This document shows, piece after piece, positions 1 through 9,541 of a stretch of 44,549 nt of DNA. The translations under genes and the position numbers were made by a program. The notes beneath the pieces were generated by a model that was given only the letters and a program-made list of their open reading frames with translations, did not search any database and was not told the DNA's origin. This stretch comes from Bradyrhizobium sp. Lineage in GTDB: Bacteria; Pseudomonadota; Alphaproteobacteria; Rhizobiales; Xanthobacteraceae. Position 1 is the stretch's first letter; the number at the start of each line of letters is the position of its first letter. The stretch covers positions 1-44,549 of the forward strand of contig NZ_JAUYAN010000268.1 of NCBI RefSeq assembly GCF_030693485.1. Reading direction: 5' to 3'.

Positions 1-798
1 ATTCTGAAACTGGCGCCACTCGATCCCGTCGACATGCCGCTGTCGGCCGCCGACCGCGGTTCGGCGATTCACGACGCGCTCGGCGAATTCACGCAAGTGT
101 ACGCCACCGCGCTGCCACCCGACCCCGCGGGCGCGCTGCGCGTCATTGGCGAGAAATATTTTGCGCCGCTGATGGAGCCGCCGGAAGCCCGCGCGCTGTG
201 GTGGCCGCGCTTCAACCGGATCGCCGGATGGTTCGCGGCCTGGGAACTCGTGCGGCGCGGCGATGTCAGCGCCATCGAGGCCGAGATCCGCGGCGAAATC
301 CCGATTCCGCTCGACAATGCGCGCATCTTTTACCTGTCGGCCCGCGCCGACCGGATCGAACGCCACCATGACGGCAGTTTTGCCATTCTCGACTACAAGA
401 CGGGTCAGCCGCCGACCGGCAAGCAGGTCCGCATGGGGCTGTCGCCGCAACTGACGCTGGAGGCGGCGATCCTGCGCGAAGGCGGTTTTGCTGGCATTGC
501 GGCGGGCGCCTCGGTCAGCGAACTCGGCTATGTCAGGCTCAGCGGAAATAATCCGCCGGGCGAAGCGAAGCCGCTGGAGTTGAAGATCAACAAGAGCGAT
601 CAGGCACAATCGCCCGATGTGGCCGCGGACTATGCGCGGCAAGAGCTGGAGAAATTAATCCTCAAATTCGAGAACGAGAACGAGCCCTATAGATCGCTCA
701 ATCTGCCAATGTGGACGCGCCGCTATGGCTCTTACGACGATCTCGCCCGCATCAAGGAATGGTCCGCGGCGGGCGGCATGGAGATCGAGGAATGGTGA
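1..798 (+). CDS. addB: AddB, C-terminal part (double-strand break repair helicase-nuclease subunit)
   Basis: The frame is open from base 1, so the gene begins outside the window and only about its last 265 residues are seen. It ends in a PD-(D/E)XK nuclease domain: an RGSAIHDAL helix near bases 55-81 (the RGxxxHxxL motif of this nuclease family) and the catalytic strand ILDYKTGQ with DYK at 391-399. AddB pairs with AddA in the AddAB helicase-nuclease, which resects double-strand breaks for RecA loading in the cytoplasm. Its stop overlaps the addA start by 7 bases, which implies translational coupling. The family is inferred from the nuclease motifs and the addA neighbour. Confidence 0.93.
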   Translation: MLKLAPLDPVDMPLSAADRGSAIHDALGEFTQVYATALPPDPAGALRVIGEKYFAPLMEPPEARALWWPRFNRIAGWFAAWELVRRGDVSAIEAEIRGEIPIPLDNARIFYLSARADRIERHHDGSFAILDYKTGQPPTGKQVRMGLSPQLTLEAAILREGGFAGIAAGASVSELGYVRLSGNNPPGEAKPLELKINKSDQAQSPDVAADYARQELEKLILKFENENEPYRSLNLPMWTRRYGSYDDLARIKEWSAAGGMEIEEW

Positions 799-3700
799 CC
801 GCGCTGCGCCCCATTCCCGACGCCGTCCGTGCCACGCAGGAGCGTGCCTCGGATCCCACGGCGTCCGCCTTCGTCTCGGCCAATGCCGGCTCGGGCAAGA
901 CCCATGTGCTGGTACAGCGGGTGATCCGGCTGTTGCTCGGCAATGTGCCGCCGGAAAAAATCCTCTGCATCACCTTCACCAAGGCCGCCGCCGCCAACAT
1001 GGCGGAGCGGGTGTTCTCCACCCTCGGCCACTGGGTCACGCTCGATGACAGGGCGCTCGATGCCGCGATCGCCGAGGCGGGCATCGGGCGCGTCGATGCC
1101 AAACTGCGCATGCGTGCCCGCGAACTGTTCGCCTCCGCGCTGGAGACGCCGGGCGGGCTGAAGGTGCAGACCATTCACGCGCTGTGCACCCGGCTGCTGC
1201 AGCAATTCCCGTTCGAGGCCAATGTGCCGGCGCGCTTCGCCGTGCTCGACGACCGCGACCAGACCGCGATGATGGAGCGCGCCAACCTCGCGGTGCTGCT
1301 CGACGCCTCCAGCGATCCCGACAGCCCGACCGGGCGCGCGTTGACGGTGGCGATGGCCAGTGCGGCCGACGTCACCTTCAAGGATGTCGTGCGCGAGGCC
1401 TGTCTCAGCCGCGACCATTTCATGGCCTGGACCGACGACGCCGGCTCGGCCGTTACAGCGGCGGCGCAGGTGTCCGACGCGCTCGGCGTCGATCCCGACG
1501 ACGATATCGAGAGCGTCGAGCGCGAAATTGTCGACGGGCCGCATCTGCCGCGATCGCGGTGGCAAGAGGTCGCCGCCATTCTTGGCGCCAGCAGCAACGC
1601 CGATCAGGCTCAGGCCGGGCGGCTGCGTGAAGCGCTGCTGCTGTCCGGCATCGAGCGGGTGAACCGGTATCTCGACGTGTTCCTCACCGACGCCAGCACG
1701 CCGCGCAAATCGGTGCTAACCAAAAAACTTTGCGACGCCAGGCCGCAGCTCGCCCAATGGTTCGACGCCGAAGCCGGCCGGCTCGAAGCCCTGATCGAGC
1801 GGCGCCGCGCGCTGACCACCCGCGACCGAACAACAGCGCTGCTCCATATCGCCACCGCGGCGGCGGCGAATTACCGCCGCGAGAAGCAGGAACGCGGCCT
1901 GCTCGATTATGACGATCTGATCGACAAGACGCTGGAAATGCTGGACCGGGTGTCCTCCGGCTGGGTGCATTACAAGCTCGACCGCGGCGTCGACCATGTG
2001 CTGATCGACGAGGCACAGGACACCAGCCCGCGGCAATGGGACATCGTCGACCACATCATTTCCGAATTCACCTCCGGCGAGGGCGCGCGCGACGGCGTCT
2101 TGCGCACCGTGTTCGCGGTCGGTGACGAGAAACAGTCGATCTTTTCGTTTCAGGGCGCAGCACCCCGCGAATTCGACGCCCGCCGCAGATCGCTGCACCG
2201 GAAGTTCGTGGATGCCGGCCTGAAATTCGATCCGATCTCGTTCACCTATTCGTTCCGCTCCGGGCCGTCGATCCTGCAATCGGTCGATCATGTGTTCCGC
2301 GACCCGGAGATTTACGGCAGCATTCATGCGGTCGAAACTGGCTATCCGATCCACCATTCGCTCGACGACGCCGGGCCGAGTCTGATCGATCTCTGGGAAC
2401 TGGCGGAAGCCGACGACCGCCAGGACATCGAAGGCTGGCGCGCGCCGTTCGACGGAGTGTCGGCGACATCGCCGGAAGTGAAGCTTTCGAAGCGCATCCA
2501 GGCCGAGATCAAGTCGCTGGTCGAAGGCGGCACCATGACCGGCCACACCGGCAAGCGCCGGCCCTTGCGTTACGGCGACGTGCTGGTGCTGGTGCGGCGG
2601 CGCGGCAACGCCTTTGATGCCGTGATCCAGGCGCTGAAGCACGCCAATGTCCCGGTCGCCGGCGCCGACCGGCTGAAATTGACCGAGCATATCGCGATCA
2701 TCGACCTGATGAATCTGGCGGACGCGCTGCTGCTGCCGCAGGACGACCTGGCGCTGGCGGTGGCGCTGAAGAGCCCGCTGTTCGGACTTGACGACGACGA
2801 CCTGTTCACGCTGGCGTGGCAGCGCAAGGGATCGCTGCGCAACGCGCTGAGCCTTCATGCCGCGGCGGACGGGAAGTTCGGCGACGCGTTGAAGCGCCTC
2901 GAAGCCTGCGAGCGCCGGTTTGCCACCGAGCCCCCGTTTGCCTTCTATGGCTGGCTGCTTGGCGGCGACGGCGGCCGCAAACGGATCCTGAAGCGGCTCG
3001 GCCATGAGGCCAACGACGCGCTCGACGAATTTCTCGAACTGGCACTGGGCTATGAGCGCAAGGCGCCGGCCTCGCTGCAGGGCTTTATGGCCTGGCTGCG
3101 CGCCGCCGACACCGAAGTGAAGCGTGATATGGAAATTTCGCGCGACGAAGTCCGCGTCATGACCGTGCACGGCGCCAAGGGGCTGGAAGCGCCGGTGGTG
3201 TTCCTGGTCGACACCACCTCGTCACCGGCGGATACCCAGCGCCTCAAGCTGATCCATCTGCCGCGCGGCAATGCGCAACCTCACGCGCCCGGCGTCGTGG
3301 TCTGGGCCGGCAGGAAGGCCGACGATCCCGCTGCGGTCGCCGCCGCCCGCGCGACGATGCTTGACGAGACCGAGGACGAGTATCGCCGGCTGCTGTACGT
3401 GGCGATGACGCGGGCGGCCGACCGCCTGATCGTCGGCGGCTGCATGCCGGGCAACATGAAGAGCGTGCGCGAATTCTCCTGGTACGATCTGATCGTCAAG
3501 GGCCTCGGCAATTCCGGATTGCAGCTGCAGGAGTTCGAGAACGCCGACGGCCTGGTGGTGAAGCGCTATTCGCGGCCCGAGGATGCCACGGCTCCCATCG
3601 CCGGGGCCGCCGCTCCGGCGACCAGTCCACGGGCTGAACTGCCATCATGGCTGTATGGAGCCGCGCCCGCGGAACCCGCCGCCGACAATCTGCTGCGGCC

Positions 3701-4301
3701 GTCCGATCCCGCCACGGGCGAGGGCCATCCGGTCCGATCAGGCGAATCGGTCCAGTTGCGGGCGCGGGCGCGGTTGCGCGGCACGCTGGTGCACCGGCTG
3801 CTGCAATCCCTGCCTGACGTTGCCGCCCAAGGCCGCCGCGACGCAGCGCTGCGGTATCTCGCCCGCAACGCCGGAGGCTGGAGCGAAGGTGAGCGCGAGG
3901 CCCTCGCGAAAAGCATGCTGGCCCTGATCGAGGATCTGCGCTTTGCCCCGGTATTCGCGCCCGGCAGCCGGACCGAGGTCTCGATTGCCGGAAGGCTGGA
4001 GCGGCCTGGACGGCCGCCGGCGCTGGTTTCGGGGCAGATCGACCGGCTGGTGGTGACCCCGGCCGAGGTCCTGATCGTCGATTACAAGACGAATCACGCC
4101 CCGCCGGCAGCCTTGGCCGGAGCTCCCGCCGGCTATGTCAGGCAGCTTGCGCTCTACCGGGCGGTATTGCAGAAGCTTTATCCCCGGTTGCCGGTCCGCG
4201 CGGCGCTGCTTTGGACCGAAACCCCTGAATTGATGGAGATTTCTACTCCTGCGCTGGACGCGCAACTGGCAACCGTAATCCAAAGGGATGAGCGAGCTTG
4301 A
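792..4301 (+). CDS. addA: AddA, double-strand break repair helicase-nuclease subunit
   Basis: UvrD/Rep-type superfamily 1 helicase fused to a RecB-like nuclease, 1169 residues. The Walker A motif ANAGSGKT is near residues 31-38. Further motifs follow in order: LIDEAQDTSP (Walker B), GDEKQSIFSFQGA, MTVHGAKGLE and LLYVAMTRAADRL (motif VI). The C-terminal nuclease strand is LIVDYKTN. With AddB it unwinds and trims broken ends before recombination. I chose the ATG at 792, which overlaps the addB stop; the frame is open further upstream, but that stretch lies inside addB coding sequence. trxA follows, the usual alphaproteobacterial order. Confidence 0.95.
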   Translation: MVTALRPIPDAVRATQERASDPTASAFVSANAGSGKTHVLVQRVIRLLLGNVPPEKILCITFTKAAAANMAERVFSTLGHWVTLDDRALDAAIAEAGIGRVDAKLRMRARELFASALETPGGLKVQTIHALCTRLLQQFPFEANVPARFAVLDDRDQTAMMERANLAVLLDASSDPDSPTGRALTVAMASAADVTFKDVVREACLSRDHFMAWTDDAGSAVTAAAQVSDALGVDPDDDIESVEREIVDGPHLPRSRWQEVAAILGASSNADQAQAGRLREALLLSGIERVNRYLDVFLTDASTPRKSVLTKKLCDARPQLAQWFDAEAGRLEALIERRRALTTRDRTTALLHIATAAAANYRREKQERGLLDYDDLIDKTLEMLDRVSSGWVHYKLDRGVDHVLIDEAQDTSPRQWDIVDHIISEFTSGEGARDGVLRTVFAVGDEKQSIFSFQGAAPREFDARRRSLHRKFVDAGLKFDPISFTYSFRSGPSILQSVDHVFRDPEIYGSIHAVETGYPIHHSLDDAGPSLIDLWELAEADDRQDIEGWRAPFDGVSATSPEVKLSKRIQAEIKSLVEGGTMTGHTGKRRPLRYGDVLVLVRRRGNAFDAVIQALKHANVPVAGADRLKLTEHIAIIDLMNLADALLLPQDDLALAVALKSPLFGLDDDDLFTLAWQRKGSLRNALSLHAAADGKFGDALKRLEACERRFATEPPFAFYGWLLGGDGGRKRILKRLGHEANDALDEFLELALGYERKAPASLQGFMAWLRAADTEVKRDMEISRDEVRVMTVHGAKGLEAPVVFLVDTTSSPADTQRLKLIHLPRGNAQPHAPGVVVWAGRKADDPAAVAAARATMLDETEDEYRRLLYVAMTRAADRLIVGGCMPGNMKSVREFSWYDLIVKGLGNSGLQLQEFENADGLVVKRYSRPEDATAPIAGAAAPATSPRAELPSWLYGAAPAEPAADNLLRPSDPATGEGHPVRSGESVQLRARARLRGTLVHRLLQSLPDVAAQGRRDAALRYLARNAGGWSEGEREALAKSMLALIEDLRFAPVFAPGSRTEVSIAGRLERPGRPPALVSGQIDRLVVTPAEVLIVDYKTNHAPPAALAGAPAGYVRQLALYRAVLQKLYPRLPVRAALLWTETPELMEISTPALDAQLATVIQRDERA

Positions 4302-4388
4302 CCCGGCAAGACCGCGTTCATAGGTTGACTGCATGATCCGGCGGCGATTCTTATCCCGCATCTTCCCCAACCCGAACGAGGTATTCCC

Positions 4389-4709
4389 ATGGCCGTTGGC
4401 AAGGTTTCTGACGCCGATTTCGAAGCCGAAGTGCTCAAGGCGACCGGACCGGTCGTGGTCGATTTCTGGGCCGAATGGTGCGGTCCCTGTCGCATGATCG
4501 CGCCCGCGCTCGACGAGATTTCCGGCGCGATGGGCGACAAGGTCAAGATCGTCAAGCTGAACGTCGACGAGAGCCCGAAGACGGCCTCGAAATACGGCGT
4601 GATGTCGATCCCGACCTTGATGATCTTCAAGGGCGGCGAGATGGCCTCGCGCCAGGTCGGCGCCGCGCCGAAGGCCAAGCTGCAGCAGTGGATCACGGCT
4701 GCGGTCTGA
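4389..4709 (+). CDS. trxA: Thioredoxin TrxA
   Basis: A 106-residue single-domain thioredoxin, normal length. The redox motif WCGPC is at residues 30-34, followed by the conserved helix RMIAPALDEI and the cis-proline segment SIPTLMIFKGGE. It is a general cytoplasmic disulfide reductase that takes electrons from thioredoxin reductase. It lies 87 bases after addA and is followed by a strong intrinsic terminator, so it closes the addBA-trxA unit. Confidence 0.97.
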   Translation: MAVGKVSDADFEAEVLKATGPVVVDFWAEWCGPCRMIAPALDEISGAMGDKVKIVKLNVDESPKTASKYGVMSIPTLMIFKGGEMASRQVGAAPKAKLQQWITAAV

Positions 4710-4738
4710 GCTGCGTCTTACGCATTCATCTGATTTTG

Positions 4739-4770
4739 ACGGCCGGCGCCTCGCCGGCCGTTTGCGTTTT
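4739..4770 (+). terminator. Intrinsic terminator of trxA
   Basis: A perfect 10-base stem, acggccggcg / cgccggccgt, with a 3-base loop, followed by TTGCGTTTT. It begins 30 bases after the trxA stop. Confidence 0.85.
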
Positions 4771-5107
4771 GCCGCGTGCCATCCGGCGGTCATGGTCACG
4801 TGATCCCACCTTGGATTGATGTTGAGGCGGGTGTCTCGCACGTCGAAGCCTGCATCGGTCAACTCACGCGCCAGATCATCCAGCGGCTTCAGCGTCCGAT
4901 GGGGCCGGCCATCCAGTACGACGACGACGACATGCCATTGCCGCAACCGAGTTCGAGCACCCGTGCCGGCGGCTTGGGAAAGTGATCGCGTTCCAGCCGC
5001 TCCAGCGTCGCGGCCGGGCGCGCAAAATTGCGTTCGTGCTGATCTCCCGCCCAGCCCTGCGACCCCGCCGTTTTCAGGCGGCGGTCATGTGCGTCATAGT
5101 CATACAT
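4767..5107 (-). pseudogene. Class I SAM-dependent methyltransferase, internally deleted relic
   Basis: Reading from 5107, the frame gives a methyltransferase N-terminus (MYDYDAHDRRLKTAG...) and the SAM-binding motif VLELGCGNG, then goes out of frame near 4910. A different minus frame (about 4916 down to 4767) carries a plausible C-terminus (GRPHRTLKPLDDL ... DTRLNINPRWDHVTMTAG). The middle of the Rossmann fold is missing, so a central deletion and frame mismatch have destroyed the gene. The family call comes from motif I and overall resemblance. The relic lies in the accessory insert between trxA and folC. Confidence 0.6.
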
Positions 5108-5147
5108 TGGCAGATCGGCTGTCGCTTCGCCTTTCACGGCCCCCAGA

Positions 5148-5196
5148 ATCATATTATAGCATGTTTCTAGTATAGGAATAATCATATTGAAGCATG
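5148..5196. promoter_or_regulatory. AT-rich control region with two 16-base direct repeats (likely operators)
   Basis: The sequence ATCATATTNNAGCATG occurs at 5148-5163 and again at 5181-5196, 33 bases apart, about three helical turns. The second copy lies inside an ATCAT...ATGAT inverted repeat. The stretch is strikingly AT-rich against its surroundings and ends 60 bases before the HTH gene. Autoregulatory operators for that HTH protein are inferred. Confidence 0.5.
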
Positions 5197-5256
5197 ATAA
5201 TATAAATGGTACTGAAGTCTATGAGCTGAGCACCCAACCTCTGATCAGGCTGAACC

Positions 5257-5718
5257 ATGAAAGATGATGCCCGCCAACGTGGCCGTAAACGCCTCGATGA
5301 ACGCTTGTCGGCGCTCAAGCCCGCAGACAGATTTGGCGTCCCCCCGAAAGGCTGGGTCCGCGCTATCCGCGATGCTCTCGGCATGACAGGTGTCCAGTTC
5401 GCCCAGCGGCTCCAAATCCGGCCCCAAAGCGTCAGCGCACTGGAAAAATCCGAAGCGAACGGTTCAATCCAGCTCAAGACGTTACGCCGCGCGGCGGAAG
5501 CGCTCGATTGCACGCTGGTCTACGCCCTCGTACCGAACACGTCGCTTGACGACGTCATGCGTGCACGCGCGCGCAAGATTGCCATTCGCGAACTGGGGCG
5601 TGTCGCCCATACGATGAAGCTGGAAGCGCAAGGCACCGACGGCGCCAATCTCGAAGCGCGCATCGAGACGCATGTCCGCGACGTGCTTAGGGATCGCGAT
5701 CTGTGGAACGAGCCGTGA
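5257..5718 (+). CDS. Mobile mystery protein A, XRE-type helix-turn-helix regulator
   Basis: 153 residues resembling the 'mobile mystery protein A' family (from memory). A helix-turn-helix domain lies near residues 40-85 (RAIRDALGMTGVQFAQRL ... QSVSALEKSE) and is followed by YALVP and a charged helical tail. The gene overlaps the downstream Fic gene by 4 bases, as in toxin-antitoxin operons, so it probably neutralises and/or represses its partner; that role is inferred from the arrangement. The AT-rich direct repeats upstream are candidate binding sites. The pair interrupts the otherwise conserved trxA-folC neighbourhood, which points to horizontal transfer. Confidence 0.85.
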   Translation: MKDDARQRGRKRLDERLSALKPADRFGVPPKGWVRAIRDALGMTGVQFAQRLQIRPQSVSALEKSEANGSIQLKTLRRAAEALDCTLVYALVPNTSLDDVMRARARKIAIRELGRVAHTMKLEAQGTDGANLEARIETHVRDVLRDRDLWNEP

Positions 5719-6308
5719 CGGATCTCTTCCAGGAGCCTGACGATGCAACGCCGCTCGATCCCGCACTGCGCGGCGACCTGCTGCAAAGCTGGATCACCAG
5801 CCGCGCCGACCTGAACGAAGCCGAAGAGGAAAATATCGTAAGGGGCGCGACCTGGGGCCGCCGTCGTCGCGGCGAGGCCGCCGATCTTCTGACCGAGCAT
5901 TTCGTCAAGACGCTGCACAAGCAAATGTTCGGCGAGGTCTGGAAATGGGCGGGAGCCTACCGGAAGGGCGAACTCAATATCGGCATAGCGCCACACCTTA
6001 TCGTCGCACAGATACCGGCGATGCTCGACGACGCGCGCTATTGGGTCGAGCACAATACCTATGCGCCCGACGAAATCGCGGCCCGCCTGCATCACCGCCT
6101 GACGCAGATACACGCTTTTCCAAATGGCAATGGCCGTCACGCGCGCATGATGGCGGATCTGTTCATCGAACGGCTCGGCGGCACAGCCTTTAGCTGGGGA
6201 GGCGGAACTCTCGCAGACGCAGGAACATTGCGGGATCGGTATGTAGCGGCTCTTCAAGGAGCGGATCATCACAACATCGAGCCGCTACTGGCTTTCATGC
6301 GGTCATAA
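5715..6308 (+). CDS. Mobile mystery protein B, Fic-domain protein
   Basis: 197 residues. The catalytic Fic loop reads HAFPNGNGRHAR, the HxFx(D/N)GNGR motif with its histidine and GNGR intact. Fic enzymes usually transfer AMP to hydroxyl groups of target proteins; the target here is unknown. I chose the GTG at 5715, which overlaps the partner's stop (GTGA) and gives the start VTDLFQEPDDATPLDP; another GTG in frame at 5703 would add four residues. As the second gene of the pair it is the likely toxin or effector. The N-terminal segment SRADLNEAEEENI may play the role of the inhibitory helix of other Fic proteins, but the match is weak. Confidence 0.85.
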   Translation: MTDLFQEPDDATPLDPALRGDLLQSWITSRADLNEAEEENIVRGATWGRRRRGEAADLLTEHFVKTLHKQMFGEVWKWAGAYRKGELNIGIAPHLIVAQIPAMLDDARYWVEHNTYAPDEIAARLHHRLTQIHAFPNGNGRHARMMADLFIERLGGTAFSWGGGTLADAGTLRDRYVAALQGADHHNIEPLLAFMRS

Positions 6309-6328
6309 CGAAGGATGCGCCGAGCGCG

Positions 6329-7075
6329 TTAGCGGGCTCGTACCCACCCCGTCGCCAGCGCGGAGGCGAATTCGGGATAGCCGTTGCGGCGCGCCAGCGC
6401 GGCCATCGCTTCGTGATCGTAGGGCACATGCCGGAAGGTGACGTGCCATGCGCCGTCGACCAGTTCCAGCACCGCGTAGCGCGCATCCGGCGTGCCGGCC
6501 TCGATCAGATGCGGATAGGGCACGTTGTAGGAAAAGCCGGGAACGCCGACACTGCCGGGATTGACCACCATGCGGCCGTCGCTGAGCCGGACCGCGCGCG
6601 CGATATGGGTATGGGCGCACAGAACAAGCGACTGCGAAATGCCTTCCGCTTCCTTCTCGATGGCATCCAGCGCCGACAGCGTGACCGAGCCGTCGGGCAT
6701 TACCGTCTCCAGCCAGTAGAGATCGTCATTGCCGGGCGTGGCGTGGCAGAGAAACACCTGATCGCGGAAGATTCGCGTCGGTGGGATGGTCCGCAACCAG
6801 GCGAGATGTTTCTCGTTAAGCTGCGCGTAGGCGGGCCGGTCCCACGATCCCATCCGCTCCGGCGGCCGGTCGATCAGACAGCGGTCGTGATTGCCCAGCA
6901 CATGGACGGCGTCGAGCGCCATCAGCGCATCCATCGTCCGCCCCGCTTCGAGCGGGCTGCTGGCCATGTCGCCGAGGTTGACGATCGCATCGATGCCCTG
7001 GACGCGGATATCGGCGATGACAGCTTCGAGGGCGAGATGGTTTCCGTGCACATCGGCGATCGCGGCAAAGCGCAT
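6329..7075 (-). CDS. Metallophosphoesterase, YfcE/diadenosine-tetraphosphatase-like
   Basis: 248 residues with the ordered motifs of the calcineurin-like fold: DVHGNH (residues 8-13), GDMASSP, LGNHDR, CHATPGND and AHTHIA, then NPGSVGVPG. These supply the two-metal site that hydrolyses phosphoester bonds. The substrate cannot be read from sequence; relatives act on phosphodiesters or nucleotides. It follows folC by 18 bases on the same strand and may be co-transcribed with it. It converges with the Fic gene. Confidence 0.85.
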   Translation of the reverse strand: MRFAAIADVHGNHLALEAVIADIRVQGIDAIVNLGDMASSPLEAGRTMDALMALDAVHVLGNHDRCLIDRPPERMGSWDRPAYAQLNEKHLAWLRTIPPTRIFRDQVFLCHATPGNDDLYWLETVMPDGSVTLSALDAIEKEAEGISQSLVLCAHTHIARAVRLSDGRMVVNPGSVGVPGFSYNVPYPHLIEAGTPDARYAVLELVDGAWHVTFRHVPYDHEAMAALARRNGYPEFASALATGWVRAR

Positions 7076-7093
7076 GGCTGCTCCTGTTCGGGT

Positions 7094-8437
7094 CTAGCCC
7101 GGCGGGGTGCCGTTGGCCTCAAGCACGTGTCCTGCCAGATACAGCGATCCCGTGATCAGGATACGCGGCGGCACCTCATAGGCCAGCCGCGCCAGCGAGC
7201 GCAAGGCGGCCTCGACACCGCCCAGAGTTTCCACCCGCATCCCGAGCGCGCGGGCGGCGTCCGCCAGCCGGTCAGGCGACATCGCGTTGTCGACACCCGG
7301 AATCGGCACCGCGATGATGTGGCGGGTGAGGCCGGCGAAATTGGCGAGAAACGCGCCGGCATCCTTGTTGGCCATCATGCCTGTTATCACCACCAGCGGC
7401 CGCGATACCCGCTCTTCGAGATCGCCGAGCGCATCAGCGACCACGCGTCCGCCCTCGGCATTGTGTCCGCCGTCGAGCCAGACCTCGCAGCCCGGCGGCG
7501 CCTGGTCGACCAGCGCGCCGGACGCCAGCCGCTGCATCCGCGCCGGCCATTCGGCGCTGACGATGCCGGCCTCGAACGCTGCGCTGTCGACCTTCAATGT
7601 ATCCAGCGCGCGCAACGTGGCGATGGCGAGCCCGGCATTGTCGAACTGATGCCGTCCGAACAATTTTGGCGCCGCCAAATCCATCAACCCGCGTTCATCC
7701 TGATAGACCAGTCGCCCGCGCTCGACCCCGACATGCCACTCCTGCCCCGCGCTATACAGCGGCGCGTGCATGCGCCTGGCCTGCGCCTCGATGATGGTGG
7801 CGGCGTCGGGCGATTGCTCCGCGCAGATCACCGGCACGTGGCGCTTGATGATGGCGGCCTTTTCCCCGGCGATCGTCGTCAGCGTGTCGCCGAGAAACTC
7901 GGTGTGGTCCAGGCTGACAGGCGCGATCACGGTCACCAGCGGCGACTCGATCACATTGGTGGCGTCGAGCCGGCCGCCGAGGCCGACTTCCAGCAGCACC
8001 AAATCGGCCGGATGCTGCGCGAACAGGCAGAACGCCGCCGCGGTTTGGATTTCGAAAAAGGTGATGGGCGCGCCGGCATTGGCCTGCTCGCAATGCTCCA
8101 GCACCGCGCGCAGTTCTTCGTCGCCGACCAGCGCGCCCCCGCCGGCTGCGCCGAGGCGAAAGCATTCGTTGATCCGCACCAGGGAGGGCGAAGTGTAGAC
8201 GTGAACGCGCAGGTGGGCGGCTTCCAGGATCGCGCGCAAATAGGCGATCGTCGAACCCTTGCCATTGGTGCCGGCGACATGAATCACCGGCGGCAGATTG
8301 CGTTCGGGATGGCCGAGCCGCTGCAGCAGCAGCTGCATCCGCTCCAGACCAAGATCGATGCGGTTGGGATGCAGTGCGGACAGCCGCGCGATCAATTCGC
8401 CGAGCGGCTGACCCCGTCTGGCCGCTTGTGCGTTCAC
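7094..8437 (-). CDS. folC: FolC, bifunctional dihydrofolate/folylpolyglutamate synthase
   Basis: 447 residues, Mur-ligase fold. The ATP loop [11 protein letters not shown] is near residues 50-60; [18 protein letters not shown] follows. The enzyme adds L-glutamate to dihydropteroate and extends the folate tail. I chose the GTG at 8437 because it overlaps the accD stop in the GTGA arrangement and gives a normal-length protein; a longer frame to 8554 runs inside accD. The accD-folC order is standard in Rhizobiales. Confidence 0.95.
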   Translation of the reverse strand: MNAQAARRGQPLGELIARLSALHPNRIDLGLERMQLLLQRLGHPERNLPPVIHVAGTNGKGSTIAYLRAILEAAHLRVHVYTSPSLVRINECFRLGAAGGGALVGDEELRAVLEHCEQANAGAPITFFEIQTAAAFCLFAQHPADLVLLEVGLGGRLDATNVIESPLVTVIAPVSLDHTEFLGDTLTTIAGEKAAIIKRHVPVICAEQSPDAATIIEAQARRMHAPLYSAGQEWHVGVERGRLVYQDERGLMDLAAPKLFGRHQFDNAGLAIATLRALDTLKVDSAAFEAGIVSAEWPARMQRLASGALVDQAPPGCEVWLDGGHNAEGGRVVADALGDLEERVSRPLVVITGMMANKDAGAFLANFAGLTRHIIAVPIPGVDNAMSPDRLADAARALGMRVETLGGVEAALRSLARLAYEVPPRILITGSLYLAGHVLEANGTPPG

Positions 8438-9375
8438 GCCTGGGGTGCTGCCGGCGCCGCATCCGCACCGGAGGCGATCTGGGCGGGCTCGATCACGGGG
8501 GTTGCGGGCCTCGCGGCGGTTTCCACCGCCGGCGCTTTCGTCAGCAGCCGGCACAGCCGCGCCAGCGTCGGGCGAAGGTCATGGCGATGCACCACCATGT
8601 CGACCATGCCGTGGTCTTTCAGATATTCGGCGCGCTGAAACCCTTCCGGCAATTTCTCGCGGATGGTCTGCTCGATCACGCGCGCGCCGGCAAAGCCGAT
8701 CAGCGCGCCGGGCTCGGCGATCTGCACGTCGCCCAGCATGGCATAGGAGGCGGTGACGCCGCCGGTGGTCGGGTTGGTCAACACCACGATATAGGGCTGT
8801 TTGGTTTCGCGCAGCATCTGCACGCCGACGGTGGTGCGCGGCATCTGCATCAGCGACAGGATGCCTTCCTGCATGCGGGCGCCGCCGGAGGCCGCGAACA
8901 CGATGAACGGCGATTTCTTTTCGACCGCGAGTTCGAGCCCGCGCACGATCGCCTCTCCCGCGGCCATGCCGAGCGAGCCGCCCATGAAATCGAAATCCTG
9001 CACCGCGATCACGACACCGGCGCCCTCGAGCTTGCCGTAGCCGACCTTGATGGCGTCGTTCAGGCCGGTCCGGGCGCGCGCATCCTTGATGCGGTCGGCA
9101 TATTTGCGCTCGTCGCGGAATTTCAGGGGATCGGCCGTCACCTCGGGCAGCGCCACGTCGAACCAGGTCTCGTTGTCGAACACCGATTTCAGCCGCGCCA
9201 CCGCGCCCATGCGCATGTGGTAGTTCGAGCCGGGGATCACGAACTGGTTGGCCTCGACGTCCTTGTAGAACACCAGCTGGCCGGAATCCGGGCACTTGAT
9301 CCACAGATTCTCCGGCGTCTCGCGACGCAGGATGTTGCGGATCTTCGGCCGGACGACGTTGGTGAGCCAATTCAT
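8434..9375 (-). CDS. accD: AccD, acetyl-CoA carboxylase carboxyltransferase subunit beta
   Basis: 313 residues starting [16 protein letters not shown]. The crotonase-type carboxyltransferase core is seen in [23 protein letters not shown] and [16 protein letters not shown]. With AccA it transfers carboxyl from biotin to acetyl-CoA, the first step of fatty acid synthesis. The N-terminal C4 zinc ribbon of the E. coli protein is not present: the matching segment reads [10 protein letters not shown] ... [12 protein letters not shown] with a single cysteine. As I recall, the same loss is seen in other Rhizobiales AccD, so it is a lineage trait, not damage. The gene lies downstream of the trp genes. 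Confidence 0.95.
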   Translation of the reverse strand: MNWLTNVVRPKIRNILRRETPENLWIKCPDSGQLVFYKDVEANQFVIPGSNYHMRMGAVARLKSVFDNETWFDVALPEVTADPLKFRDERKYADRIKDARARTGLNDAIKVGYGKLEGAGVVIAVQDFDFMGGSLGMAAGEAIVRGLELAVEKKSPFIVFAASGGARMQEGILSLMQMPRTTVGVQMLRETKQPYIVVLTNPTTGGVTASYAMLGDVQIAEPGALIGFAGARVIEQTIREKLPEGFQRAEYLKDHGMVDMVVHRHDLRPTLARLCRLLTKAPAVETAARPATPVIEPAQIASGADAAPAAPQA

Positions 9376-9411
9376 GCTTCGCTCCGAAATGCGGTCTCTA
9401 TCGTTTTGACG

Positions 9412-9453
9412 CGTTTTCTTGACGCGAACCGGTACCCACTTCGCTTGAAAACG
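9412..9453. repeat. Short palindromic intergenic repeat
   Basis: An imperfect palindrome bounded by CGTTTTC (9412-9418) and GAAAACG (9447-9453), with CGAACCGGTACC at its centre, in the trpA-accD gap. It resembles a repeat dispersed between genes in Bradyrhizobium-like genomes (from memory). The rest of the 166-base gap shows no gene. Confidence 0.5.
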
Positions 9454-9541
9454 CTATGGGACGCACTGCCTGGATTATATGGCGGTGCGGGCATTCCCCG
9501 GCAAGCCGCCGCTAAAGGTCTATCTCCACCGCAATTGTGGC

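Noticed and set aside
6413..8638. A 741-codon open frame on the plus strand
   Set aside because: It is antisense to the phosphoesterase, folC and accD, has no family resemblance, and is explained by high-GC codon bias. The same holds for the long antisense frames at 8374-9777, 10221-11729, 15309-16598 and 29412-31070 (plus) and 1716-3170 (minus).
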